Below, one piece after another: positions 41,570 to 50,395 of a stretch of DNA of 64,000 nucleotides (positions within the stretch are counted from its first letter, which is position 1; each line of letters begins with the position of its first letter). A program made the translations under genes and the position numbers. Under the pieces are notes generated by a model. That model did not search any database. It was not told the origin of the DNA and worked only from the letters and a program-made list of their open reading frames with translations. Origin of the DNA: Edaphobacter dinghuensis (GTDB taxonomy: Bacteria; Acidobacteriota; Terriglobia; Terriglobales; Acidobacteriaceae); the NCBI RefSeq assembly GCF_014640335.1, contig NZ_BMGT01000001.1:62001-126000 (forward strand). Reading direction: 5' to 3'.

Positions 41570-42583
41570 CTAAACGAGCGGATACACCGTCACCAACTTC
41601 TTATCTGCTCTCTCTACCCGAATAGGATTGCGCAGAGCTCTTCCGAAGCCTTCATAGCGAACCGCCATCCAGTCTCCATCTTCGAGCACAATGTCGTCAC
41701 CGAAACTAAGTGAATGGGCTCCAAAGAAGTGCACGTGCACATCTCCCGGCTGGCGATGTGCTTCAAATTTAAAGTGATGATGTTCCATATTGGCCAAGCT
41801 GTGGCACATATTCTCTTCACCTGTAGCGATTGTCTTCGCCCAGATTATTTTTGCTTCGCGCTCAATGTGAACCTCTCCAGCAATCGATTGAAAGTCACCA
41901 CCGACTATTAGCTCCGGCCCCAAACTGCAGTTTCGAAGCTTCGATCCTGCCAGATTCAGATAGTTGCGCTTTTCAAAACGATGATCGGAAAACTCGTTGC
42001 CTGTCGTAAATCCGACACGATAAGGCTGGCCGTCTTCTCCAATGATGTAGACGCCTGCCAATTCTGCCTCCTCACCTCCATCCTCTGCATAGGTGGGTAT
42101 TGTAAGAGGAGCAAAAGGCGCTTTCAATATTGAACCGTCCCCTTTATAGAACCACTCTGGCGCAACTCCTATCTCGCCATTAGAGGGCCGTCCTCCCTCC
42201 ACTCCCCACTGAAACATTCGCATGCTGTCCGTCATCACTTCAGAAACCTTCGAAGTACTGACGGCATGCATTGCCTGTCGCTCTTTTGCACTTCCCAGAT
42301 GTGTCAGCCCGGTGCCAGAGATCATCAGACGAGAAGGCATGTCAGGAACATCGATCGGAGGCATTAGATGCCACTCTGATTTGCCAGCATAGATTAGGTC
42401 ATACGGCAGCACCTCCCCATGTGCTAATGCAAATACCTTTTCGCTCAAATGACTGCCACCGGGGAGGTATTGCTGTACCAACTCATAAACACTGTGTATC
42501 CCTATTAAACAGCGCAGGTTCGGCTCTTCAACCAATGCCACTCGCCGAGAAGAACCATTTCTGATCTGAACAAGATGAATCAT
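41570..42583 (-). CDS. GguC / AraD1-type FAH-fold protein
   Basis: 337 residues. The C-terminal two thirds read like the fumarylacetoacetate-hydrolase fold: FTTGNEFSDHRFEKRNYLN, SKLRNCSLGPELIVGG and LEDGDWMAVRYEGFGRALRN, with acidic residues placed for a divalent metal. The N-terminal domain (HLVQIRNGSSRRVALVEEP, HSVYELVQQ) is the AraD1/GguC type. FAH-fold members cut C-C bonds of diketo acids or dehydrate keto-deoxy sugar acids. The place right after an aldonate dehydratase gene (12 bp) suggests work on the 2-keto-3-deoxy acid or its oxidised form. Start ATG 42583. Confidence 0.85.
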   Translation of the reverse strand: MIHLVQIRNGSSRRVALVEEPNLRCLIGIHSVYELVQQYLPGGSHLSEKVFALAHGEVLPYDLIYAGKSEWHLMPPIDVPDMPSRLMISGTGLTHLGSAKERQAMHAVSTSKVSEVMTDSMRMFQWGVEGGRPSNGEIGVAPEWFYKGDGSILKAPFAPLTIPTYAEDGGEEAELAGVYIIGEDGQPYRVGFTTGNEFSDHRFEKRNYLNLAGSKLRNCSLGPELIVGGDFQSIAGEVHIEREAKIIWAKTIATGEENMCHSLANMEHHHFKFEAHRQPGDVHVHFFGAHSLSFGDDIVLEDGDWMAVRYEGFGRALRNPIRVERADKKLVTVYPLV

Positions 42584-42595
42584 GATTTACCTGCC

Positions 42596-43768
42596 TTACT
42601 CAATTATCTTGAAGCGCTTCAGAGACTTCTCGTTGACAGTAAGCCCCAAGCCCGCAACGTTTTCGTCGAGATTAATGTAGCCATCAACCGGAGTGGGTTC
42701 GCCATCGAAGATGTACCAGAAAAGTTCGTTGCCGACTTCAACATCAACCTGAGGAAAGAACTCTGCCATTGGAGAGTTGAGGCTGGCCATCACAACGTGG
42801 TAGTTGTGCATCTGCCCTGCATGCGGAACCACTGGTATCTGAAACGACTCTGCGAGTGCAGAAATTTTACGAGCCTGACTGATACCGCCAACACGGTTTG
42901 TGTCGAACTGAATATAGTCCAGTGCATTTGCTTCCAGCAGGTCACGGAAGCCGAAGATCGTGAACTCATGCTCACCACCAGCAATGGGCACATGTCCATG
43001 GGACTTTAGTTCTTTGTACCCACGTGTATCATCAGGAATAACAGGCTCCTCCAGCCATCGAAGATGGAATGGTTCCAACAACGGCAACATGCGTTTGGCA
43101 TAATCGAGCGTCCACCCCATATAAGCATCGGCCATTAAATCGATGCCATCGCCAACGACCTCACGTATCGTACGCAACAACTCGATGTTGCGCTGCATCC
43201 CTTCAGCGCCATCAACTGGTCCCCACCCGAAACGCAATTTCATTGCTTTGTATCCCTGGTCTTTGTACCGTTGTGCCTCAATGCGGAGTTCGTTCAGGGG
43301 CATACTATAAAGACGGCTGGCATAGACGGGAATTTTTTTCTTTGTGCGTCCCCCTAGTAATCGATAGACAGGCTGCTTCGCCGATTTGCCCATTAGGTCC
43401 CACAGGGCGATATCAACTGCGCTGATAGCTGTCATTCCGATTCCTTTTCGTCCGAAGGCCATCGTCCGACGATACATCTGCTGCCAGAGGTACTCTGCGT
43501 CCCAAGGGTCTGCCCCGATTAAAAGAGGTCTTAGATAATTGTCGATGCAGGATTTGGTGACAAGAGGCGACAGAGCGGCATTACCTAGTCCAACTAATCC
43601 CGCATCAGTAAATACTTCGACGAGCACCCACTCATGAAATGCAAAATTTTCCATGGAAGCTTCGCGAAACATCACCAGATCCATCGGGTTGGTACAAAAA
43701 TGGGGAGGAAGTGGAGTGGTTTTGCCTTCCCATTGAACGACTCGTGTGCGTACTTCTGTAATCTTCAT
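42596..43768 (-). CDS. Enolase-superfamily sugar-acid dehydratase (L-rhamnonate-dehydratase-like)
   Basis: 390 residues. MR/MLE N-terminal cap, then a barrel. The general-base region is GYKAMKLRFGWG. The metal ligands are Asp in LMADAYMGW, Glu in LEEPVIPDD and Glu in IAGGEHEFT. His in VVPHAGQMHNYHV is the acid/base, and NSPMAEFFPQ closes the site. The blocks YRRTMAFGRKGIGMTAIS, VDIALWDLMGK and WGFR-like FGFRDLLEAN resemble L-rhamnonate dehydratase more than D-galactonate or mandelate enzymes. It would turn an aldonate into 2-keto-3-deoxyaldonate. The exact sugar (rhamnonate, lyxonate, xylonate, mannonate) is undetermined. ATG 43768. Confidence 0.88.
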   Translation of the reverse strand: MKITEVRTRVVQWEGKTTPLPPHFCTNPMDLVMFREASMENFAFHEWVLVEVFTDAGLVGLGNAALSPLVTKSCIDNYLRPLLIGADPWDAEYLWQQMYRRTMAFGRKGIGMTAISAVDIALWDLMGKSAKQPVYRLLGGRTKKKIPVYASRLYSMPLNELRIEAQRYKDQGYKAMKLRFGWGPVDGAEGMQRNIELLRTIREVVGDGIDLMADAYMGWTLDYAKRMLPLLEPFHLRWLEEPVIPDDTRGYKELKSHGHVPIAGGEHEFTIFGFRDLLEANALDYIQFDTNRVGGISQARKISALAESFQIPVVPHAGQMHNYHVVMASLNSPMAEFFPQVDVEVGNELFWYIFDGEPTPVDGYINLDENVAGLGLTVNEKSLKRFKIIE

Positions 43769-43793
43769 GGCTGACTCTCTATAGTCCTCGTCA

Positions 43794-45065
43794 TTAGCTG
43801 TTTCTTGTTAGCAAATCTGGAGCACGAAGCGGCTGCACCTTGCCTTCCAAAAACAGGATGGCAAGAAATCCAATGATGTGAAAAGTTCCAACAATACAAA
43901 ACAACATTCCATACCCAAAGCCATGGCCTAATAGGAAACCGGCGATCACGCTAAAGACAGCGCCGCCGATAGCGCCGCCAAAGCCAACGAGGCCAGACAC
44001 AGTTCCAACTGCCGACAAAGGAAAGATATCCGCCGGCAATGTCATAATGAGTCCTGACCATGATTGCTGACAGAAAAACGCAATACTGAACAGTAGCAGA
44101 GCCCATCCCACAGGAACGTGCGGAACAAACATAACAACTGGCATAAAAAGTGCGCTGACGCCCAGAACAAACTTTCGTGAGAAGTCGAGAGACCTCCCCT
44201 TCGCCAGCAGTACGCTTGATAGCCAGCCCCCCAAAAAGCTTCCTACGCCTGAAGCAGCATACGGAATCCATGCATAGTAACTAACGTGCTTGATATCGAA
44301 CCCACGCATGTCATACAGATATTTAGGTAGCCAGAAGAGATAGAAGTACCATGCGGAGTCGCTCATGAATTTGGCAAATACCAGTATCTTTACCTTACGC
44401 ATTCCAACTATCTCTAGAAATGACATTTGCTGTGCAATCAATCTTGCATCGAGGGTAGCGATAGAAGCATCGTTACTCCCGTGATAGCTAGCCCACCACC
44501 ATATGACCCAGGCCAAGCCAATCGCACCTGACACAAAGAAGACCATCCGCCATCCACTTGTAAGCAACACAATTCCGATCAAAGGCGGAGCCAACACCGA
44601 TCCCACAGCCGTCCCAGCATTAATGATTCCCATGGCGGTAGAACGCTGATTCAAGGGAATCCACTCTGCAACTACCCTCGTTGCTGCAGGAAAAGCTCCC
44701 CCCTCTCCCATGCCCAATAGGCAGCGAGCACCTAACAAAACAGTAAAGTCCGTAGCCAATCCATGTAGCGCACATGCAACCGACCACCAAAGCATAATGA
44801 GCAGAAATCCGCGGCGTGTTCCCAGTAGATCGAGCATCCTTCCACCTGCCGCGTACAACAATGCGTAAGGAATTAGAAATGCAAACTGAAGCCACGAAAA
44901 TTGCTGGTCACTGAGCGGTATTGTCCGCTGAATCGCAGAAATGGCAACCGGCAGCGTTTGCCGATCGAAGTAGCTGATGGCAATTGCCGCTGTGACCATC
45001 GCGACAAAGTACCATTGCACTTCTATGAGTCTGTGCTCCTTGACGCTCCCTACTGATATCGCCAC
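43794..45065 (-). CDS. MFS transporter, anion:cation symporter (hexuronate/aldonate) family
   Basis: 423 residues with 12 hydrophobic helices, inner membrane. FDRQTLPVAISAIQRTIPLS in helix 1, GGRMLDLLGTRRGF in loop 2-3 and LLGMGEGGAFPAATRVVAEW in helix 4 are hallmarks of the ACS family (ExuT, GudP, RhmT). These carry uronates, aldonates and glucarate with protons. GTG start at 45065, 4 bp after the GH39 stop. Gives the operon its route across the inner membrane and supports a sugar acid, not a neutral sugar, as the imported compound. Confidence 0.92.
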   Translation of the reverse strand: MAISVGSVKEHRLIEVQWYFVAMVTAAIAISYFDRQTLPVAISAIQRTIPLSDQQFSWLQFAFLIPYALLYAAGGRMLDLLGTRRGFLLIMLWWSVACALHGLATDFTVLLGARCLLGMGEGGAFPAATRVVAEWIPLNQRSTAMGIINAGTAVGSVLAPPLIGIVLLTSGWRMVFFVSGAIGLAWVIWWWASYHGSNDASIATLDARLIAQQMSFLEIVGMRKVKILVFAKFMSDSAWYFYLFWLPKYLYDMRGFDIKHVSYYAWIPYAASGVGSFLGGWLSSVLLAKGRSLDFSRKFVLGVSALFMPVVMFVPHVPVGWALLLFSIAFFCQQSWSGLIMTLPADIFPLSAVGTVSGLVGFGGAIGGAVFSVIAGFLLGHGFGYGMLFCIVGTFHIIGFLAILFLEGKVQPLRAPDLLTRNS

Positions 45066-45069
45066 ATCA

Positions 45070-46752
45070 TCACCATTTCAAATGCAGCAATGAAGTAGCC
45101 TGGCGAGGAAGCTCAGTAGCAATTGTCACCTTACCATCAGCCACATTCAGCCATTTCGGAGAACTCAGAAGCTCTAACTGACCAGCTTCTTTCAATCGGG
45201 CATATTGTGCTTGCGTCGGCTCCTGTGGCGATCCCATCGCCTTCCAGACATGGTAGGAATTGCTATGCGTCTCATCAATCCTATAGTGCTGCAATAGCAC
45301 TCTTTTTATATTCGATGGAATCCCTGAGATCGTTACCTGCACTTGAGCACCGACAGCTGGGACATCATCATCATGGTAGTCCCAGATCATGACCGCAGCC
45401 TCGCGGTCGCCTTTGGTTGCTAAAGCGTCAACATCGTCGGCATTTCTCACTCCGGAGCTGAGAATGTCCTTCAAGGGTATCTGCCCGGTGCTGTTTGTAC
45501 TGACTCGTTCACCCGACATCAACCCAGCCATACGGAAGACATTGAGAATCGGTTTGTCGATTCCATTTGTCGACAGCGTACGGAAGCCTTCAAAGTATTC
45601 CTTGCCTTCGAACTCAAATGCCCATGACAACATGGCAATCAGGTCGACTTTGTACTGATCCCGCAGATCAAATAACGATTTAATTGCAGTGGCTGTATAT
45701 GCCGGATACAACGGTCCATTGCGATAAGCATTGGCTGGATTGACCTTCATCGAGCAAGCGGCACATCCTTCAGGATCGGCTTCACTGAGAATGATAGGAA
45801 GATGGGCATACTTCGGATAGCTCGCTACAATACTGAAACCCTTTGCTGCAGCGTTTAATTCATTTGCTAATCCCATCTGCACATGTCCATCAACAACTGT
45901 CGGACGGCCTTTGGGATGAAATGAAATAAAATCGAGCGGAATCGCCTTTCCGTCCGCTGCACTTTTATCGTTTAGACAATGTTTGAGAAAATTATTCAAA
46001 AATACTGATGCTTTTTCAGAAGCTGGTCCCGTGCTCGCCGGGCCACCTACGATAGCATTCGGCAGAGCCTTTCGGACGCCATCCACAGCATAGTCATATA
46101 ACTTGTAGTACTCCTCGGGAGTGCCGTGCCAATAGGCGATATCAGGCTCATTCCAGACCTCGAAGTACCACGAACTTACCTCGCTCTTTCCATAGCGCTG
46201 AACAAGGTGCTCTGTATACCGCCGCACCAACTCTCCCCAAAGCGCATAATCTCGAGGTGGATTATTAGATGCGCCCGAGATAGTGCTTTTCGGATAGCGG
46301 ACCTGGTATTCATCAACTCCCGGAATTTTCGTGGCAAGATCTTTCGGCATGAAGCCCAATTCAACTACTGGACGAACTCCTGCTCTTTGGAATTCGTCGA
46401 AGGTTTTATCTGTGATCGTAAAGTCATATACAGGCTTTCCGTTGGCGTCCACGGTAAATACATTGGAAGAGCTCCACTTCAACTCGGCAACTCCATTGCC
46501 TGAAGTCAACAGGTGATGCGCTCGAATGTATACAGGCTCCGGGCTGAGATCGTGCAACTCTCCCAACAACTGCTTACCGTACTTCATTGTTGTGTAATTC
46601 GACTCGTCATATCCGAACCAACGATAGATAGGTGTATAGGCTCCCACGGGCTTTGCAAGATTCACTTGAATCGATACCGGGTTTGTTGATGGTGCCTGCG
46701 CCGCAGCCTGAATAGCAGCAGCACAGAGCAAGGTCATTGCAAGTTTATGCAT
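45070..46752 (-). CDS. Glycoside hydrolase family 39-like (beta-xylosidase type)
   Basis: 560 residues with a signal peptide (MHKLAMTLLCAAAIQAAA). Clan GH-A barrel with PVYIRAHHLLTSGNGVAEL near residue 75, acid/base Glu in WYFEVWNEPDIAYW near 195 and nucleophile Glu in PIILSEADPEGC near 325. FISFHPKGR supplies the preceding His strand. A beta-sandwich ends the protein. GH39 members are beta-xylosidases or alpha-iduronidases; the presence of a uronate/aldonate-type transporter leaves a uronic-acid glycoside open. Periplasmic or external. Second gene of the operon, 19 bp after the receptor gene. Confidence 0.85.
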   Translation of the reverse strand: MHKLAMTLLCAAAIQAAAQAPSTNPVSIQVNLAKPVGAYTPIYRWFGYDESNYTTMKYGKQLLGELHDLSPEPVYIRAHHLLTSGNGVAELKWSSSNVFTVDANGKPVYDFTITDKTFDEFQRAGVRPVVELGFMPKDLATKIPGVDEYQVRYPKSTISGASNNPPRDYALWGELVRRYTEHLVQRYGKSEVSSWYFEVWNEPDIAYWHGTPEEYYKLYDYAVDGVRKALPNAIVGGPASTGPASEKASVFLNNFLKHCLNDKSAADGKAIPLDFISFHPKGRPTVVDGHVQMGLANELNAAAKGFSIVASYPKYAHLPIILSEADPEGCAACSMKVNPANAYRNGPLYPAYTATAIKSLFDLRDQYKVDLIAMLSWAFEFEGKEYFEGFRTLSTNGIDKPILNVFRMAGLMSGERVSTNSTGQIPLKDILSSGVRNADDVDALATKGDREAAVMIWDYHDDDVPAVGAQVQVTISGIPSNIKRVLLQHYRIDETHSNSYHVWKAMGSPQEPTQAQYARLKEAGQLELLSSPKWLNVADGKVTIATELPRQATSLLHLKW

Positions 46753-46771
46753 GGGTCGTTAGCCTCTTCGT

Positions 46772-49700
46772 CTAAAAGTTGTACTTCAACGCGAACTGGA
46801 TATCACGCGAAGGAATGGAAGTGGAGGTAATGGTGCAGCAGGATGAAGCATCAATCGTCGAGCTTGGGGCATTAAAGCTGGTCGTATTTGGCAAGTTGAA
46901 GAACTCTGCACGGAACGAGAGAGTAGACTCCCCGGGCATCGCAAAGTCCTTGAAAATTGAGGCATCGTATTGGCGGAAAGCGTCGGATTGAAGCGTGTTG
47001 GCGAGAACCTGTCCATAGGTATATTGCGGAGCTACAACGTATTTTGTCTTGTCGAACCAACTCGTCAACGATCGATGAAATGTCGGCGATCCACCCGCAG
47101 GATTGAGATTCGGCCGCTGCGATCCGACACCGGTATTTGCTCGGTCCGATGAAACCACTGGCGTATATGGAGTCCCGCTCCGCAGAACGATGATTGTCTG
47201 CACCTGCCATCCACCTAACGTAGCGTCAATAAGTCGGTTGCTGTTCCCCATATACTTCCGTCCTCTCCCTATTGGCAGTTCGTACGTGCCACTGATCGCC
47301 AAATTCTGAGGAGTATTGAAGGGAGAATAAGTTCTCTCATATCCGAGATTGCCACCAACTGCAGACGATTGATTCGACTGCATGAACTTAGACCACGTAT
47401 AGGAGATCAACCCTGTCAAACCGTTACCGGCACGATGTTCGATCTTCGTCTGCAATGATTGATATGTTGTTCCAAGATCCTGAGACTGGTAGGTAATGGT
47501 TCCCCATGGCTGGTATGGGCGTCGCGCCTGCACTCCGCCGGGGCCGGGGGATGGATCGTTGAAGTCATCTGTGCTCTGCAGATGAACCCCATGATTTCCT
47601 ACATATGCAATGTCAAATACTGTCTTGGGAGTAAGTTGTTGCTGCACACCGAAGCTGTAGTGCTGGTTCGATCCTACCTTTAGATGGGTCAATGTCGGTA
47701 GAAGCGATGGATTAGCGGTTGCTGAACCAAGCTGCGAACCGAGGAAGAAGTTTGCAGTCGTACGCGTTGGGACTATATTCTGCGTCTGGTTGACTGTCTC
47801 CGATAGCAAGAATGGCAAGATATTACGATTCACGCGGCCTCCGGTACCTTCAGGCTCGTAGAAGATGCCGAAGCCTCCGCGAACAACTGTATTGTTTCCA
47901 AGTGGACGCCATGCAAATCCAATCCGCGGACCGAACTGGGTTCTGTCTGTGTACGTAATTGAATAAGGAAGTCCTGCCTGGCTGCTGGTCTGAATATATT
48001 GACCAAAAAATTGATACGCGGCAGGAGCAGCATATTGCGAAGATAGATCCACTTTATCGGTATGACTTTCAACGATGATCGGCTTGGCCTGCGATGCATC
48101 GAATGTACCTAGCTGCCCTTTATATCCATTCAGCCATGGGGAGTACTCGTATCGTAGGCCAACATTCACAGTTAAGCGATCATTTACTCGAATATCGTCC
48201 TGAGCAAAATACTGGTGATACCAGCGCTGTCCGCCAAAGTTAGCTCCTGGATAGGCTCGAGCCACAGAAGCAGGATATCCCAGCAGAAAGTCTGCAAACG
48301 CATCACCGCCGGTAGTATGAGACGGAGTTGCAGTAGGATTCTGTGTTTCGATTCCGGTGAAGTTGAAGATGCCGGCGTAGTTTGAGCTGTCATAACCAAT
48401 CCACTGGTAATAGCGCACTAATACGCCAAACTTCAAAGAGTGCTTTCCCTTCAGGATCGTAAATGTGTCTGTAGGTTCAAAGACCGTGCGATCCTGAGAC
48501 TTCGGACGCTGATCAAAGGCCGATCCCTGCAGAGCGCTATACCCGCTGAAGGAATAGTCCGGAAACGATCCTCCCGTTCCAGGCCGCAACAGCCCACTAA
48601 ATCCTGCAATGCCGTTCAACCCATTGAAGTCAGGTCCCTGCAAAAACGCAGCAAGCCGCACATGGCTGGGAAGGTAGTGCACGCGAAAGTCCTGTACCTT
48701 ATTGGCTCCAATATTTGTAATGAGGCCTACCGCGATGTCCTGACCATTTGAAGTCAGTGATGCAGTCTTCAGCAGCGGAGCGGCATTGGGATCCACCTCT
48801 CGATTATTGACGTACACCCAACGGCCGAAGAGGTGATTGGAGCTGCTAATTTGATGATCGATCCGTATGGTGAACTGGTCCCAATCAATTGCCTGAGATG
48901 GAACGGCTTCGAAGTTTGTCGCGCCAGTGTTTGCATGCGGAATGTAAGCCAACACAGCTGCTGCTTGGCTTGGAATTCGCGATGGACAGATTACATTGAG
49001 CACCCCATTGCAACTGATCTGCTGCCGCGTAATGGTTGTACCATTCGTTACCGTCGTCAACGGATCATAGATCGGCTTCAACCCCGGTGCGCTGAAGTCG
49101 CCATTTCGCTCTGCATCTGTCGGCACTGTGCTGTTAACAACTAAGCCCTGCCGAAGCCTCTGGGCTTCATAATCGAGGAAGAAGAATGTTTTATCCTTCC
49201 CGCTATACAGGTGTGGAATGGATAACGGACCGCCGATGGCACCTCCAAATTGATTACGCTTCAAGATAGCGCGCGTCGTTGAGAAGAAGTTGCGAGCATC
49301 CAACTTGTCATTACGGATAAATTCGAATACGCCGCCATGAAACTTATTTGTGCCGGATTTGGTAGTGGCGTTGAAGAACGCACCCCCACGGTTGTACTCC
49401 GCAGAATAGGGACTCTGCTGCACACTGAACTCCTGCAATGCGTCAATCGAAGTCTGGATGAATGTGCCCCCCTGATGCTGCTCACTCACATCCACGCCAT
49501 CCAACAGAAACGAGATAGCACTTCCGCGAATGCCGCTGATCGTATTTCCGTCGACAACCTCGGGCCGGATTGCCAATGAGTTACCGGTCGGCGGCAAAAG
49601 GGCAGCTCCAGGAGTCAACTCTGCCAGGCGGAAAAATCCACGGCCATTAAGCGGCAGGCTGGTCAATTGATGATTGCTGATTACCGTACCGATCGTTGCT

Positions 49701-50107
49701 GTATCCGTACTGAGCAGCGGCGTTTCGACCGTCACATCAATCGTAGTATTCTCAGAACCCAGTTGGAGAGCAAGATCCTCTCGAACCACCTGTCCAACCT
49801 GAACCTCGACGTTTGAGGTGCTAACGACAGAAAAGCCTTTGGCTGTCACTGTCAGGTTATAGACTCCAGCCTGCACGGGAGTGATTACATATTCGCCATC
49901 GGCATTGGTGGTAGCGGTCTGCACAATATTAGTTCCAAGGTTAGTCGCCTTGACAGCGGCGTTCGGAACAAGCGCCCCCTGAGGATCGGTGATACGCCCC
50001 ACAAATCGGCCCGTTTCGACCTGTGCCATCGCCGCTGAAACGCTGATAAGAATTGCAAAGGATGTTGCTATCAGGCCCATTCTGACGTGGCTATCGATCT
50101 TTCTCAT
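46772..50107 (-). CDS. TonB-dependent receptor-type outer-membrane transporter (Oar-like)
   Basis: 1111 residues from ATG 50107 (MRKIDSHVRMGLIATSF), which has GAGGT 5 nt upstream; the frame is open to 50134. Signal peptide, CarboxypepD_reg sandwich (GRITDPQGALVPNAAVKATN, DGEYVITPVQAGVYNLTV), a plug with QLTSLPLNGRGFFRLAELTP and FLLDGVDVSEQ, and a long barrel ending SRDIQFALKYNF. The terminal Phe is the barrel-insertion signal. First gene of a seven-gene operon, so it probably imports the oligosaccharide cut by GH39 and GH3. The plug is complete, unlike in the barrel protein at 815-3889. Confidence 0.92.
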   Translation of the reverse strand: MRKIDSHVRMGLIATSFAILISVSAAMAQVETGRFVGRITDPQGALVPNAAVKATNLGTNIVQTATTNADGEYVITPVQAGVYNLTVTAKGFSVVSTSNVEVQVGQVVREDLALQLGSENTTIDVTVETPLLSTDTATIGTVISNHQLTSLPLNGRGFFRLAELTPGAALLPPTGNSLAIRPEVVDGNTISGIRGSAISFLLDGVDVSEQHQGGTFIQTSIDALQEFSVQQSPYSAEYNRGGAFFNATTKSGTNKFHGGVFEFIRNDKLDARNFFSTTRAILKRNQFGGAIGGPLSIPHLYSGKDKTFFFLDYEAQRLRQGLVVNSTVPTDAERNGDFSAPGLKPIYDPLTTVTNGTTITRQQISCNGVLNVICPSRIPSQAAAVLAYIPHANTGATNFEAVPSQAIDWDQFTIRIDHQISSSNHLFGRWVYVNNREVDPNAAPLLKTASLTSNGQDIAVGLITNIGANKVQDFRVHYLPSHVRLAAFLQGPDFNGLNGIAGFSGLLRPGTGGSFPDYSFSGYSALQGSAFDQRPKSQDRTVFEPTDTFTILKGKHSLKFGVLVRYYQWIGYDSSNYAGIFNFTGIETQNPTATPSHTTGGDAFADFLLGYPASVARAYPGANFGGQRWYHQYFAQDDIRVNDRLTVNVGLRYEYSPWLNGYKGQLGTFDASQAKPIIVESHTDKVDLSSQYAAPAAYQFFGQYIQTSSQAGLPYSITYTDRTQFGPRIGFAWRPLGNNTVVRGGFGIFYEPEGTGGRVNRNILPFLLSETVNQTQNIVPTRTTANFFLGSQLGSATANPSLLPTLTHLKVGSNQHYSFGVQQQLTPKTVFDIAYVGNHGVHLQSTDDFNDPSPGPGGVQARRPYQPWGTITYQSQDLGTTYQSLQTKIEHRAGNGLTGLISYTWSKFMQSNQSSAVGGNLGYERTYSPFNTPQNLAISGTYELPIGRGRKYMGNSNRLIDATLGGWQVQTIIVLRSGTPYTPVVSSDRANTGVGSQRPNLNPAGGSPTFHRSLTSWFDKTKYVVAPQYTYGQVLANTLQSDAFRQYDASIFKDFAMPGESTLSFRAEFFNLPNTTSFNAPSSTIDASSCCTITSTSIPSRDIQFALKYNF

Positions 50108-50169
50108 GTGCGACCTCGTATATTTTCTCCACATCCATAGCGGGAGACTATTTTTTGAACGAGTGCAAA

Positions 50170-50178
50170 GGTAGTACC
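50170..50178. promoter_or_regulatory. GGTnGTACC palindrome, candidate GntR/FadR-type operator (receptor-side)
   Basis: GGTAGTACC, 63 bp upstream of the receptor ATG on the minus strand. It has the GGT-N3-ACC layout seen at operators of FadR-subfamily GntR regulators (PdhR, LldR, GlcC). A second copy with the same core lies 145 bp away near the regulator gene. Confidence 0.5.
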
Positions 50179-50322
50179 AAAATGAAGATCATGTCAAACA
50201 AAAAATTTGAGGGCGATCTTGCGGTCTTCAAATAAATCAGTAATTGCAGCGCTCTATTGAGGAAAGTGGGATTAAAATCATTGCTACCGTCCGCAATAAT
50301 AAATTCATATTTCCCCTAAAAC

Positions 50323-50331
50323 GGTCGTACC
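50323..50331. promoter_or_regulatory. GGTnGTACC palindrome, candidate GntR/FadR-type operator (regulator-side)
   Basis: GGTCGTACC inside the perfect dyad arms CGGT/ACCG, 65 bp upstream of the GntR start. It shares seven of the nine bases that matter with the receptor-side site (GGT, GTACC) and is placed at nearly the same distance from its gene. This suggests one dimer site per promoter. Confidence 0.5.
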
Positions 50332-50395
50332 GATGGTTGCGACTTCTATAGATTCAAATTTGACAAAGCTCGCAATGATACGGATTATTTGAGGA

